Shown here one piece after another: positions 1 to 14,241 of a DNA stretch of 64,000 nt; the first letter of the stretch is position 1, and every line of letters starts with the position of its first letter. Position numbers and translations under genes: made by a program. This DNA is from Acanthornis magna (lineage: Eukaryota; Chordata; Aves; Passeriformes; Acanthizidae): the NCBI GenBank assembly GCA_036785705.1, contig JAWUZG010000070.1:1995001-2059000 (forward strand). The letters are read 5' to 3'. The notes under the pieces were generated by a model. The model was not told the origin of the DNA, made no database searches, and saw only the letters and a list, made by a program, of their open reading frames with translations.

Positions 1-3000
1 GACAGAACAAGCAGCAAGACACAGGCATGAATGGAATATATTTTACAGCCTGGCATGAGGAATTTAAGGAATTAAGATGGTTCTTTTTTGTTTCCCAGCT
101 TAGCAGAAATATTCAGGCTTTAATTATCATTCATCTTGCTGATGGAACATAAATCCCCAAGAATCCCCTTCTGGGGCACTCTGCAGTCTTTGACTTACCT
201 GACACCCAGAAAGAATTTGATTTTGTGCCTGACATCGCTGTCAGCAAAGAAGAGAAGCCGGTGTTAGAGGGTTTAGCCTCCTTTGTTGATCTTGGCTTAC
301 ACAGTGTGAGGACTTCAGGCAGATTGGCACTAAACAAAAAAGTCCAATGTGCTTTTGCCCTAAATTCCAGGGTGCTACTCTGTGACAGGACTGCTGGTAG
401 TGACCCCTCTCCCTTCCTCCAGCACATGGCCTCTGGCCCCTCTATCCAAGGGCTTGATCCTGCAAGGCTGCGCCTGCTGTCCCCACACCAGCACCGGCGT
501 AATCCAGAGCATTTCAGTGCAACTTACTCACACTATTAAAGCTGATCGTGACCCTAAAAGCTTTGCTGGATCAAACCAGAATATTTGGCACTGGGTAATT
601 CACTTCTTTTGGTGAATCATATTCTATGAGCCCTTTTCCTTGAGCAGCCTAGCAAACACCCCCAGTAAGAGAAAAATGCAATGAAACCATGAGGGGAGCA
701 ATTGCCAGACTTTAGGGTGGGTCAGAGCTAGACTGAAGTGTAAACCATGCATTTTTGGCTTGCCTTTGGCTCTGTCAGTACTTGTGAGTAAAGGAAACCT
801 CCCGACCTCCAGGCCTGGAGCAGCTCACTGAACTGCTGGGGACACACCACAGAATGTTGCAGGTCTGAGCCCAAGGTGAGCATTGACATCTTCAAAGCAC
901 TGTAGCTCAGGTTTCAAGGAAAATCTCCCTCTAATTCACCTTTGTTTCTGTTAGAGCCCGAAAGGGTTTAAAGGCAATGTCAGGTGGAAGATCCGCAGAG
1001 AGTTAAAGCCCTACTGACAGCCTGACTTTAATCCCCAACGGTGCAGGATGTGTTTGGGTCTTTGCTCTGGAGCTCTGGCTATTCCAGCCACATCCCACAA
1101 ACTCTATTCCGCTCCATTTGCTCAGCCTGTTTCCTCCACTGGGGTCACAGGAATGTGACTGAGAATAAATCTATCAGCTAGAGAGAAACCTTCCCTCTAC
1201 ATCTCTAAGGCCTGATGGAGTTTAAGCAGAGGATTTAAAGGAGATCACTGTTGCTCTTGTGCCCTCTGGCAATCCACATTGAAGGCAGGAGCCAGGTTTT
1301 ACAGCATAAACAAAGCAAGTTGCTAAACAATTGAGCTGACAAACTGGTTGGAAAGGTTGTGCTTCCAATCTGGCAAAGAGACAAGCTGGTCCCTTGACCT
1401 CGGGAACAAATCCTGCCCCTTCTTTTAGGGAGCAGATGTCCCCACCACCCTCCTGTCCTGTGCTTCTGTCAGGTGATAAAGGCAGGTCATCAGTGCAGTT
1501 AGAGATCAGGCCCTGAGCAGGAATCCTGCTTGGCCTAACCTTAAAAAACCACACAGGCTAGCAGTCAAGGCTTTTTCTGTTTATTTGTTTGGGTTTTTTT
1601 TAATATATGGGTGTAAGATGTGGGGACAGTTCCCAAGGATGCTCTTTCCTGTCTCTACCCCATTCCCTGCTCTCTAGAAGAAGGAACTGGCAAAATGTTG
1701 GGTATCTGCCTAAAGGAGAAGAATCAGTGGCAGAGTTCAGGACCTGGGAAGAGCACAACAGCTGCACAACATCACAGTGAAAGCTTCCTAAAGGTAACCA
1801 GTGAATGCTTTTCCTGGAATCCTGTTGTAAACTTTACTCATTCCTGCCTTATGGAAGCATCACCACATACCATCTCCCTCCAGCATGAACTGTGATTGCC
1901 CTGCTCACCAGCAAGCAATCCCAGCAGCTATTACACTGCACTCTTCATTTCCCTGGAGGGAAGCTAGAATGGCAGCGACACTGAAAAATAAAAGTCTTCT
2001 CAACAAGCACATTTGATCCTTAGTGAATACAGCTTGGAACGCTAGTCCCTAAGAGCAAAGGTGGGTAAAGAACCTGAAATGTGACAGCGTGAACTCCAAG
2101 CTGGCATAAGATTTAAACCAGAGTAATTTTCATTAAAAAGATAAGATCCTTCAGAATTCTTAGGCAGCTTATGGTAACTAGGAACCCTTATTCATTCTTT
2201 TAAAAAGCCATTTGTTACAAACTCTCATTCACCCCCACACACAGAAGGGTGAGTCAGATGAAAGATGTCTGCCTGTTAAGCTCCATGACAGAAAATATGT
2301 TAACGACTTTGAAATGAAAGCAAGATCATCTTACATACACCTTAACTATGAAAAAATAATGCTCAGCTTTTAGGCCTTTTCTTTAGGGAAAGGTGAAGCA
2401 CAACTCCAGTGCCACCCTGCATATGAGTGCAGAGCTGGTAGGGGGATGGGATTTCCCATACCTGGACTACTGCAGAGGAAGGCTACAAGGATGACTACAC
2501 TACCTCTGACCAGCACGGAACAGCAGCTACTGGGGTTTGTCATCCACCAGCACACTTTGCAAAACATCCATTTTCAGAACTGGTCTCATACCAAATGTGA
2601 TTAATAAAATAAATTTTTTGGGGCCAAAGAGCTCCATGCTGTAACTTTACAGGCAATATACTCTGTCAGCAGTAAACAGGGACTTGCTGAATCAGCCCTG
2701 AAGGTTCCCGTAATGCCCTCCGGGCTGATGGAGACTGCCTGATGCCATGCCTGGAGATTGCTGCTGCCTGAGGGCCTGGCTCAGCTTTTGCTCTGCTTTT
2801 ATGGCAGCAAGAACTGCTGGTTCATAACCCACCTGTTTGTATGACATACAACCACACAGATAACAACGAGTAATAATTCTAAGCCAGAGTCCTGATTGCT
2901 GCGTCCAGCACACCTCTCTGCAGGGCATTGTTCAGTTACTTGTAAAATGCTTGGTCCTAATGCCCTCACTCCTGCACTGCAGGACTAGACCTGATCCAAA

Positions 3001-3696
3001 GCCCCCACTGGACAGGAACCAGCTCATGAAGCTGACCAAACAGTTTGTAAAAAAATATTTAGGACATTGCAAAGGAGTTGCTCCAGCCTGCCACCTGCTA
3101 AAACCGAAATTCGGGATCGGTCATTAGTGCCAAGCACAGCTGACACTGCTGGACCAGTGTCCATTATCTGACTGCCCGTGCCTCAGAGGCTCTGACAAAA
3201 CTGGGACGAGGAACAAAGCACCTTTCACCCCAGAGCATGTTGTGGGTCACAAGGTCGTAAGACACAGCTCAGCATTTTGTCTGCTGCTAAAAGGTTCAGG
3301 GCCCTGGAAAATAGTGTTCTGCTCATCTCCCAGATCAGTGCTGGGAAGAACAAACATGAGTGTGGGCAGCACTTGGCAGGCAGCTCAGGCCTGCAAGCGT
3401 TAGTCACACAAGCAATCCTTACTGTCTGATTAATGCCATGGCACCCATGAGGGAATGGGTGTCCATGTAATCCTGCAGGAGGAGGAGAAGAGCATTCAAA
3501 CTGTGCTGAGACATGCATGGGGGCATTTTATCAGCCAATTTTCCTGTTGGGACTTTTCTGCATTTCCCAGTCCATCCCTTTGTTTTTCCTTTCTTTTCCT
3601 CTAGCATTTGATCTTGTCAGTGAGGCAAAAGCCCTTGGAAAGGTTCCCTGGTGGCCTACAGACATCACAGGCCAGATGTGCTGTGTAGCAATGTCA

Positions 3697-3960
3697 TCAC
3701 AGGATCATTTAGGTTGCAAAAGACTTCAAGATCATCACGTCCAACCTTTGACTGATTACCCCCTTGTCAACTAATCCACAGCACTGAGTGTCACATCCAG
3801 CTGCTCCTTGAACACTTCAGGAATGGTGACTCCACCACTTCCCTGGTTGGCCCATTCCAATGCTTGGCAATCTTTTCAGTGAAGAAATTTTTCCTGATGC
3901 CAAGGCTCTGGCTGTTCAGTTCTGTTCAAGCTGTACCACCACTCGCAGGGTCAGCCCAGC
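3697..3960 (-). mobile_element. CR1 LINE fragment
   Basis: The plus strand reads like the reverse complement of an avian CR1 3' end: TCACAGGATCATTTAGGTTG, then AAGATCATC, TCCAACC, GAACACTTCAGG, and TTTTCAGTGAAGAAATTTTT further in. The gradual match and several substitutions suggest an old 5'-truncated copy. It lies in SHROOM3 intron 2, in the same orientation as the gene. Confidence 0.8.
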
Positions 3961-4280
3961 ACTTCCTGCTGCCTTCCTAAACAGCACAGGGAGGAGAAGA
4001 AGAGGCTCTTGCTTCCCTACTTCCATCAACAGACACACTGGAGCTGCAACTTGCTTTTAGTGACTTGCTGACCTTGTAAATCATGTAATGAACAAAATAC
4101 CCCGAGAGACAAATGGACAGTTTGCAGAGCAAAACCCAACTCCGCATTGTTCCTCACTGGTTCTGTCCCAGCACAGCTCCCTTTGGTTGACTCTGAATGT
4201 GCCCACACCCACCCACACCCATTCCCACACGGGGAGCTGTAAAATAGCTTCCAGCCCCTTGGTTTATGATTTATGCAAAG

Positions 4281-4320
4281 AAAGATATAAAGGAAGGTAC
4301 AAAGATATAAAGGAAGGTAC
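4281..4320 (+). repeat. Perfect 20-bp tandem duplication
   Basis: The 20-bp unit beginning AAAGATATAAAGG occurs twice back to back without mismatch (4281-4300 and 4301-4320). It is a likely replication-slippage event. Confidence 0.95.
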
Positions 4321-7300
4321 AAAGCTGAGTTTCTCTGAGTTCTTCTCTGCGGCAGAACTGCTTTATGATACCTCCTTTATGGTTCGTTGTCATGTGTTCT
4401 TTATTCCTGGTGAACCCCATGAGAGCTGCACTCAGAAGCACTGCAGAATTCTCAAATTCTAGCAAAATGCTGGAATTAAAAGTTATTTTCAGCAGAGATC
4501 CCAAGTTAAGTGGCAAAACTTTCAGCCAAGGGCCCATTGGGATGGCAGGGAGCAGACCACTGTCCTATATATTCTCACACCTAGGGAGAGCTACTGGCAC
4601 CTGGGGTCTCTATTATCCATACTTTCAGAGGCACTGGAATTATGAGCCAATTTGTAGTGCTCTTGGTGCCAGCCCCATCCCAAAGCGAGAACAACCACTC
4701 AGCCACTGAAGCAGAGGTGAAGCAGGAAGATGAAGGTTGTACTCTGGGCCTGTGAGCAGAGCCCTGTCTCCCAAGCCCTGGATGGGAAGAATGATGAAGA
4801 ATCTGTTCCTCTTTTTAGCTACCAAAGACTCATTCTTGGGTGACTGAAGCTGAGGAAGGCGATATTTTCTTTTCTAAGAAGCAGTTCTCACCATCTACTT
4901 AGCAGGAAAATCTGGGCTGTGGTTACATCAACCAAAAGTACAAAGACATTCCTTTGAAAATTAGAGAGAAAGACCTTATATTTTTCTTTTAATTGCCATT
5001 TTGTACCTTCAGTGGTGCAGGGTATTTTGCAAAGTGCCCTGCACATGGCAATTAAGCCTCACAACATCCCTCGCCTTAGGAAAGGCTGTCACACATACTG
5101 CCTGGACAGAGAAATGGAAATACACAGCAGTAAACATCTTGCCTCTTATCCTACTGTATGTGGCACAGGCAGAAATGAAACCCAGGCATTCTGGCCCTCT
5201 AATAGTTGCACACCTACTAATCAGGCTCTACACATGTAACTACAGGCCTCTATTTTAATGTTGTCTATGTGGAAAGAAGTATACTGCTGATTTTTTAACA
5301 GCAGATATTAATTATCCTTTCCTTAATCTTCCAAGGGGATTAAACAGTGAGGAATAATACTAGCTGCCTTACCCCCAAATTTAAATGTTGAGTGCTGACA
5401 GTTTGTATTTTTCTTTGCCCCTAAACATTCCCCTGAAGGGTTGTTGTGTCTCTGCAGAGCATGAGGTACTCCCAAGTACGGACACCGTACACAGGTCTTA
5501 TTGAAGGGCTCCATTTCAGACACATCAAAATGCCTCTTGTCCTCCGTGGTGCAGAGCTGGCCTGCAAAAGGATGATAGCTTGGCTCTGGATAGATGGTTC
5601 CCCTCAGCCACTCACTCAGGCTAGGCTTAACCTTCACACCCTGCCATAAAAGGCAGCACAGACCTTCTTAAAACAATCCAGGGAATTCTACTCTTTCTAC
5701 ACACACATGACCACCTCTCCTGCCTGATAAACTGGCACCTCACTTCAGCTTGTGCTTATGTCTAATAAATACCCAGGGCTGAAGTGGCCAGGATTTGTTT
5801 CTAGAGGGGTAAGGTCACTCACTGCCTTGATTCCAGGCCTGGAGCAATATCACTTGCTCATGTCCTTAATGACATCATGAAGCTTGTGCCTTTAAAAGAC
5901 TTCTTAACAGCAGCAGGAAAAAGAAATGCCTGGGAGGTTCCAAAAACTCATGTCTGAAGGTTTAATAGGTTGATTTATGGGTCTGGGTCTCTCCCACTGC
6001 GGCTCTAAGTAAATGTTCAGTTAGGATTTTGTGAAGGGCCTGGGATCATTTCCTGCTTTGTCAGCTTTATTAAACGGAGCAGCCGCTGTTCCTCTTCCAG
6101 AAACAAGGCCTCTCTGATAAGAGTAACTTGAAAAACAAGAGCAGTTCAAATTCCAATAGCACCAATTCATCATTAAGCCCAAACGCCTTTTCATGACATC
6201 ATTTTAAAAAGCCTATGCCAGATGAGGAAGGCAGAGGTAAAGAACATGAAATAAAAATGTTTGGATCCTGAATGAAACACAGTAAGTGCTGTATTCACGC
6301 TTGGTGACGGAAAAGGTCGCTCCTCACCTGGCAGTCTCCAGGAAGAAAAAGGCAGGGAAATTTCTCAGGTGATGAAAATCAGGCCCTTCTGAGAATTTAG
6401 CATATGGAAGTGGTAAAATGCCTTGTGCTCTCTACAAGTTCACAGCTCCATTTCCACAGTGTGGGCAAGCGTGACCCATGAATAAAATTTTTCCTACTCT
6501 CAGCTAGATGCAATATATGTGAGGCACATCCTGGGATGGGATATTCACAGTAAACCAAAAGAAAAGTAGGCCCAGAGCTTTACCCCATTAAATGGAGGGC
6601 TGGGAAGTGTCACTATCCATGGATTTTGCGCAAGGTCTTCTCGCACAAAAGCTGTTTTTTAAAATGTCACAGGGAGCCTCGAGCGTCCTGGAATTTACCA
6701 GCATCATCCAAGAGGCACTTAGATGTGTAAATAAAGTAGCTGTGCACTTAGTCCTGGCTCCCAGCATGTAACCCCTGTGTAGGAACAAACGTCAGCTTCG
6801 ATAAGGACGTGGGCTGCTTACACAAAGCTGAGTGGCCCCACACATGCATGCTATGAACCCAAGGAACCTTACATGGTTTAAGGGCACTATTCTGGTATAT
6901 TAGTGCACAATCCAAGCCTAAAGCAATCCAAATCTACCATAATCCGAGGAGTTTTGGTTTGGATACACCGAATGCATGCATGGGTCTTTGGAGGACACCA
7001 CATGTTGACTTTTAAGAATTTCTGCTTGGAATGTGTCATGTTTAGTGCTCCTCATGCTGAGATGGCCAGGCCAACACGCTGCCTCTAAAAACCAGATGTG
7101 AAATTAAGCAAGTGCTCCTTTATGAATGCCTGAAGGAGCTGCATATCCCAACCAATTCAGGAAAACCACAGCTGAAGTGATGTCAACAGAGCATTTGAAA
7201 TACAAAAAGATAAATAACCTGAAGGACAAGTGACCACAGGTAGAAACAGTGTGAAAAAGGCATGGGAAAAGGTACAGAGCAAGCTGGTGAGGTGTTGCTA

Positions 7301-10300
7301 ACCTTTCCAAAGAGAAATCACTTTAACTAAATTAATTTTAAAAACCCACATCTTTTTCTCTGATGCCCAAATATCCAAGAAACTTGGATGACACTTGGGC
7401 TTTCCTGGCTACACCTGAAAGGCTCCATCACACAGCTCTCCTCAAGGTGCTCCAGGGGAACTGGAAAAGCAGCAAAGAAATGGCAACATGAAATCAAAAG
7501 CTGAGAATTATTCACACTAAATCCTCTCCCTTCAGTTGTCACTCCCAACCTCTTGCTCCAGAAAAGCAGAGTCAAAAACTGCCCTGGAAACAAACCCCTC
7601 CTTTTGTTCTCTAAAGACTAGAAGTCTTTTTATATTTAAATGAAAATCTGTCAAACTAATTATGTGAATATGTAATGGTCTCATTTTGTACTCATTAGAG
7701 AACATGGTAATGGCCATAAATTCCTCTGACGGAGCGTGTATGTGTGAACATGAATGTCTGGTAACGTCTCATAACCTTCAGGCTGGACCACGGCTTTTGT
7801 CTCCGGGTTAGACCTCGTGAGACAAACAAAAGCCCCAGTATTGCTTAAATTAGATGCAAAGTGCTGTGTTACAGCAATATGATAAGCATGATTCTTGTGC
7901 ACACAAACAGCCCAGGGGAGCGCGGGGACGGTTCCCACCGTGACAGAGACGTGGCCCCCGTGTTGGTCGGTGACGCCGGGCATTGTCCCGGCCCATGTAC
8001 AATTTTCTGCTTCAGGATAAATAGGCACTACAGCTGTTGCTGTGGATTGCTCTGAATGTCCCGTCAGGAGAACTTCAATGGGATGTGGCATTCCTGGCAT
8101 TTTTTGGTGCTTTTGATATCCATAGACAAAGGGAAGAAAAAGAAATAAATATGGACAAGCAACACTGAAATAAATGCGTATATATTATGTCTTATTTATA
8201 ATTCACGTTCTTTTTTCACTCATTTTTCTTTATCCTCACATACTGATGATGGATGAGTTTTGAAATAAAACTGGGCTGGCCATTAAAATGGATCCCAGTC
8301 TGAATTAAACAGATGCAAGGAAAAAATCAGCATCAAAGACCATCCAATGCAACATATTGGAGCTGAGGCAGAAAATATTGAAGAACGTTGATGATTCTGG
8401 AGACCTGTTGCAGTGTAGAAACAGCAACAATAGCTGGTTTTATACATTTTATAGGGGGAAGTAGGCTCCTGGGCAGGATGAGCCAGAGGACACAGACTGT
8501 CTCAGCAGTCTCAAGCCTGCATTCGTGGTTTTGTTTTAAAATGTTATTCTGACTGGTACAAAGAACAAAACCCATGATAAACACTGAAGAGAGAGAATGA
8601 GATTGAACCTTAATAGCCCTCAGCCATCTACAGCCTTCCTTTGCTGATCCCACCGCCCAAAACCGAAACAACCCAACCTGGCTTCTTTCCCTTCCAGCTG
8701 GGGGATTGTGGGAGCATCTGTGCCTGGATCAAGGATCTTATTTTACATTACAACAGCTTCCAAGTAGAGAATACAGCAAAGATACAACCTGATGCCAAGG
8801 TACAGTGTAACTGAGCCAGAGTTTGTGTCTCCTCAGTGCAGCTCAGAACATCCCTCCACAGCTGGCTCTTGCTCTTTGTTTTCTCCAGCCACAAAAACCA
8901 ACTGCCTTGTGCCTGTAAGTCAGGCTGGCAACTCACAGTCCCCTGTCCCCAACAGATGTGCAAGAGTTCCTGGGGAGGGAGAAGAGGCTAAAGATGAAGG
9001 GAGCATTGCACAATCTGTAAGAATACCCATACTGGCTCACTGAAGAACTAAACAGGACTAACTACACCAAGTACTTGATTTTAATTGCTGTTTTCCTCAC
9101 CCCACTCCCCATGGATTTTTGGGGGTCGTTTACTGGGAAGGATGCCTGCAAAGAGCATGGCCATGACTGAGTAATCTCCTGATTAAAGCCCAAATCTCTG
9201 GTTGCAGCAGCATTGCCGTTTTCCCTGAATGAGATCAGAAGTAAGAGATAAAACATATGAGGAGGTGAAAGGCTAATGGCTCCTGAAAATAGTTCGGTGG
9301 TGATAGGGCTGAGATTATTTCTTCGAACAACATTTCTCTCATTAAAAGCAGGTAGGTATCAGATTTTAATGACTTGTTTTTTCCCATCTGGGTAGGGCCA
9401 GAAAGACTTTACTCCCCTGTTCTCCACAGCCGTCTTTCAGAAGAAATGCTTTACCTGCCTCCTTATCACGGTTAAATGATACCTGTGCTTGAAAGCAGGA
9501 TTTCTAGCCTTCCTTACAACCTTGGGCAAATATACCTGGTTCTCAGAGAGCTGACAGGAAGGCAAATCCCCTACTGCAAACTGACAGCTGTCAAGTGATA
9601 ATAAATACCTGTAATAGGGAGAGTTTTATCCCTCCTCCATGTACATATCAGCTTTCACTGAAATTATACCCTGCTCCCTGTGATCAAGCCACGGTAGCTG
9701 TGTGCCCAGCTTCAAACACAGCCCTGAGCACTGGGGGGAAAACTGCTGGGTTTCCCCCCCTCTCCTCTTCATGACATCTCTTTGCAAAGGGCATGAAACT
9801 TCGCCAGTTCCCTGATTCCCTCTTGTCCATGGGGGCTTCTCTACCGATTTTGGTATTTATTGCATGCTGTTAGGCATGGAAATACTAGAAAAAATACTAA
9901 AGAAACCAACATACTATTTGGGAAACTTAAACAGTCTCTAACTTTTGAGTGCCTCACATTGAACCTCTTGAAAGTCTCATGTAAATCTACAATTTACAAT
10001 ACCTCATCTTAAGGGAATTAAAATACTTAGAAACAATCCACTTTGCTGAGTCACAGCGAGAGGTTGAGCAATTTGCAGGAATGAGGCCTCAGTTGCTTGA
10101 CAGCAGGAAAAAAGGTTAAGGTGTGGGGAGAAGAGAAATCTGCATTTCAGAAGGATATTTCCAAGGGAAATGAAAGGAGTAAAACCATTCAGACAGACTG
10201 ACAGACAGTCTGTTCCTGCCCCCGCTGCCTGAATGAAGGCTCTTTCAGCACTAACCCTCACCATGGCATGCCATCTCATGCTGGTGTCCTTAGGAGACAG

Positions 10301-10769
10301 AGTTCTTTTGTGGCAAAATCTTCCCTGGAATAAAAGTTGGCATCTCTCAGTACCGGCAGGGATGCTGAGCTACCTGTAACCTCAGAGAATCGAGTCCCAG
10401 CACTTCACGATGCAGCAAAGCCCCACAGCCACAAGAGAAGAGCCCCAGGGCCAGAAGAAAATGATGGACACAAAAATCAGTATACTGGGATTATTTACAC
10501 CGGCTAAACCCTGGTAGTCGTAATAAGAAGGCAGAAGTGATCTCTTTTATTGAGGACAATCAAGTGGCTGCACATCCACTAGAGACTTTACTGACCTCAT
10601 AGCAAATACAGATTCACACTTGATTTGAATAGAAGAAGATTTTGGCAATTAACAATAAATTACACACATGGGCAGAAAAGACAACGCCTCCCCAAACCAA
10701 ACACAAGCTGAGCTCTAAAAAACCCTTTCTCCTTCAGCACGCATCACTCTGGAACAGGAATCCCAGCCC

Positions 10770-11085
10770 CATTCCCGCTTATTCATGAGCGTGCGCATGC
10801 AGGAGCAGGGAAGAGGGCCGGGAAGAATTTCTTTACGGGAAAAAAAAAGCAGCAGCCCCATTCTTGAGCCGCTGTTGCTATGGGCCCGCGGGGCTCACAA
10901 CAGATGGCAGGAGAGCCATCCCTGCGCCCGGCTCTGAAGCTGTCCACTCAAGCATGCCATTCGCATTCCCCACATACCGCCGGGACGTGGCCCCGGCGCA
11001 GGGCGGCCGGTCCCCGGGACACCCCGCCGCCCTCTGCTCTCCCCGAGGTGCCCCGGGATGTGAGGAGCAGCGGGACAACAAATCC
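10770..11085 (-). promoter_or_regulatory. Second CpG-rich patch in intron 2, possible promoter or enhancer
   Basis: This CpG-enriched stretch includes an NRF1-like word (TGCGCATGC, 10792-10800) and an RFX half-site-like word (GTTGCTATGG, about 10872-10882). The minus strand has a donor-like GGCG|GTATGT with GT at 10977-10976. The frame open across that point leaves two bases, which matches exon 3 phase, but it contains no ATG. The evidence is compositional and motif-based only, and weaker than for the 14-kb island. Confidence 0.35.
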
Positions 11086-13467
11086 TGTCGGGATATGGGA
11101 TTTCAGTAGCTTCTTTTCTGAGAGTTTGAATGACTGGGAGAATGCGGTTTGCTAACCGGAGGCTCAGTCCTGGACATTCCTTGTTTCTGCGCCCGTGTAG
11201 TGGTCTGAATGGGAGTGAGAAAACAGTCCCGTAGGGCGTGATCCAGACCAGGGCTGTGCATCTTCCTGCTCCCTGGATGGAGGAGGCAGCAGCCTTCAGG
11301 ATGAGAGCTTGAGGTGGGGAAGGTGGGACCGAGGCAGAGACATCCTCTATGCTGCAAAGACATCAGCGCATCCTAAACACTTGAGAGGAGCACAGTTCAC
11401 AGCCAAGGCCATGGCCAAAAAGGATTCACTGTCCAACAGGTGTTACAAACAGCTGAAAAGTGTGAGAGAAAGTGAGCAGAGAGAAAACAATGTAAGGATG
11501 GACACAGAGAAGTGGCAGGTGGGGAAAAGCATGATTTAAGCAGCAGAGATGTCCAGGGGTATAGAAAAGAGATACCAAAAGCAGCAGCCAAAGACTTCAA
11601 GTACAAGATTCTGCCTTGCTGCTCCGTCTAGGCTGGAGTAGGGCAAGATTACCTGTAAGAGCCCCCAAAATATCCAAAACCTTCTTGAGGGTTGAACTCC
11701 CCATTCCTGGGGAGTTCATGGTCCCAGACTTCCTCTTTTTACCCTGCAAAATTCTGCCTGGGAACCAAAGTATGCCTCTGACTCCCAGCAAAGTGCTCCC
11801 AGAGCACAGGCAGGCCAAGGAAAAGGCAATCCACCGTCGCTCCCGTTGGACACTTCATGGGAGCATTCTGCTCTCCTACACCCAAACAACAGCCGGGCTG
11901 GCTCTGCAGTGAGGAATTGGAGTGTGATTTGCCTGTCGCTTGCTGATCACACAGAACAGGGCTTTTTGAGGCTTATTTGCATTTGGCTGCTGGAGTCACT
12001 GGGTTTCCTTTTTTCGAGGGGTGTTACAGCAAGGGTGATGGAGACAAAGGGGCAGATGCTGTGGGCTGGCCGTGTGCAGCTGGCCATCGCATTGTGCTGA
12101 GCTGCAGGGCTGCTCCAAGGCAGCCTGGGAAATGTGCTCCCTGCTCCCTGGCAGGCTCAACCTAAATCCAGCACCACTCTCCTTTAGGGATGGGACTCGC
12201 CTGACCCTCCTAAATGCCATCCTTCCAAAGCACCAGGCAATAACATTATTTTCTGGCTTGTTTTATTTCCAGTGCAGACATGGAGCAAGCATTAAGTTGG
12301 AGGAAAGAGTCTGACTTTTACTAAAAGTCGCTTGGGCGGCTGCATGTGCAGTCTTTTCTGTGCAGGCATGCAGGAAATTTTCCCTCCCTCTCACACACAC
12401 AATGGTTTAGATTTGGTATTTATGAGCTTAAGTTAGAAATAAAGGAGGAATGAAGTTTCCAGGTGGCTCTTTCTTTCTTTAATCTTTCCTATGTTTCTCC
12501 CTCCCTGTCTTTTCTATCAGTCTTTAATCAAATTCCCGCTGTTACTTTTATTGAACAAAGGAGATGCTGGCACAGACCTGAAGTGCCTCTGTACATGGGT
12601 TGCCCTCTAACAGCCAAGTTGCTACGATTTATTACTAAATGGTCCCTGCAGGCTGTAATTTATGAAAGGCAGAAAGAAACGTCCAAGCTTTGGCAACTGA
12701 GGTAAATGCTAATATCTGGTAATTCTTCAGCCACTTGGGTTCCTATGAGGTATTGCCTTTAGCCCTTTGAAGGCACCCAAAAGACTTCTTTTCAAGAGAA
12801 TATAAAGCGCACCAGAGAAAACAGTAACATCAGCCCGAGATGAATTTTTCAATTTGCTTGAAGGGAGCAACCACCAAATCTCTTTAATTCAGGCATCTCT
12901 TCACATTTCAGACAGGAGGTTCCTCTCATTGCTGCAGCCTGGGAACATGCTCAGCCCTGTAGGCACCAGGCCAGGCTGCAGGGTGATGGGCTCTGTGCTG
13001 TACAACAACCTTTTCCTTCATGCTCTGCCTCCTGGTCAGCTCCACTGCCTCAGGGATCGTTAGGGATACTCCCATGCCCACTAGTTTTGCCCCAATATTC
13101 CACTAGCACCATTTCAACTTGCTTTGACCTGCACTGCCAACTTTCCCTAACCACACTGGAGCACCACAGTTTAGAAGAAAAACCAGTTACAATTTCCCTT
13201 GAAGTGCACAGCTAAAGCTTTGGCCCATAGTCAAAGATAAACAACCCCAAACAAACTTCAAGTTAAAAATATCCTAATAGCAATGAAGCAGGTAATGAGT
13301 TGAAAGATTAGTTAATGGGTTTACTAAAGGAGTTCATGTGTCAGAAAATAATCAAAATCAAAGTTCAATGAACTTAGTTTTATGATTCATGACTCATCTA
13401 AAAGGGTGGATGGGTGTGTGTACAATACACAACAAGTCTTCAAGGGACGTAAATTTGTGCAGGCCCA

Positions 13468-13512
13468 ACTGGAGCTACACTGATTGCCAGCACTGGAGCT
13501 GTACTGATCACC
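13468..13512 (+). repeat. Imperfect 24-bp tandem repeat, two copies
   Basis: A 24-bp unit starting ACTGGAGCTACACTGATTGC (13468-13491) is followed by a partial second copy (13492-13512) with a few substitutions. Confidence 0.75.
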
Positions 13513-14177
13513 ATCTCTCATGAACCAGCCGCCCTCACATTCCCTCTCTGCTCTGCAATGCTGCCACATTAATCAAACAAGAGTGTATCCCAGATTGTGG
13601 GGCCGGTCCATCTCTGTTAAATGATGATGCAAGGTGTTGGTCTGCTTTGACATCCGCTTTAAACGACTCTCAACTTGTAAAAGGTGAAGGTCAAAAAGAG
13701 TGCCACGAGCTTGAGCAGAGCCTGTTCCAGAGCGTAAAACTGCAAAATGCACCCTACAAATCACAGTGTGGACGTGAGTCAGACCCTCTGCACACGAAGA
13801 CTCAGAGTCCCAAGAGCATTGTTACTACCCTTGGACACAGAGGGCGGGGATGGCCCTAAACATGCTGTACAGCTCTGGAGGCTCCCCCAAGTTCACTTCC
13901 CCTATGAGCTTCTGGCACTTTTCTAGCCTGAAGTCTGAGCGATTTGATTCCATCGCCCAACAGCTTCCCAGTGACAGACCCCGAGTGCCGCCGCGGCACC
14001 GGCTCCCCATTTGCCGCGATCTCGCTTAAAACAGAAGCCGAAAAATCGCCCCCGGCACTGCACGAACACTCATTTGCTCCGAAGTTTACGATGCTCGTGA
14101 CGTTTGGGACCGGGAGAGTCCTAGAGACTGCCTCCCTGTGTCTCCCACACCCCGCGGCGCCGTGCTGCTGCACCCCC

Positions 14178-14203
14178 GGGCCGGGGCCGGGCCGGGGCCG
14201 GGG
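14178..14203 (+). repeat. GGCC-type tandem with five G-runs (G-quadruplex candidate)
   Basis: The plus strand has five runs of three or four G separated by CC, in a short GGGGCC-like tandem within the CpG island. Such spacing can fold as a G-quadruplex, and the complementary strand could form an i-motif. It lies about 40 bp inside the intron that follows the candidate donor at 14241. Confidence 0.6.
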
Positions 14204-14241
14204 CCGGAGCCGCAGCGGGCCGGCTCTGAGAGGCCGCTTAC

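Noticed and set aside
2370..2570. Possible repeat or gene fragment suggested by the phrase near 2460-2500
   Set aside because: It has a faint resemblance to internal LINE sequence but no clear landmarks, so I cannot support a call.
7681..8100. A 139-residue minus-strand open frame near a CpG-containing stretch
   Set aside because: No domain, no family resemblance, no splice support. It fits chance length in a 64-kb window.
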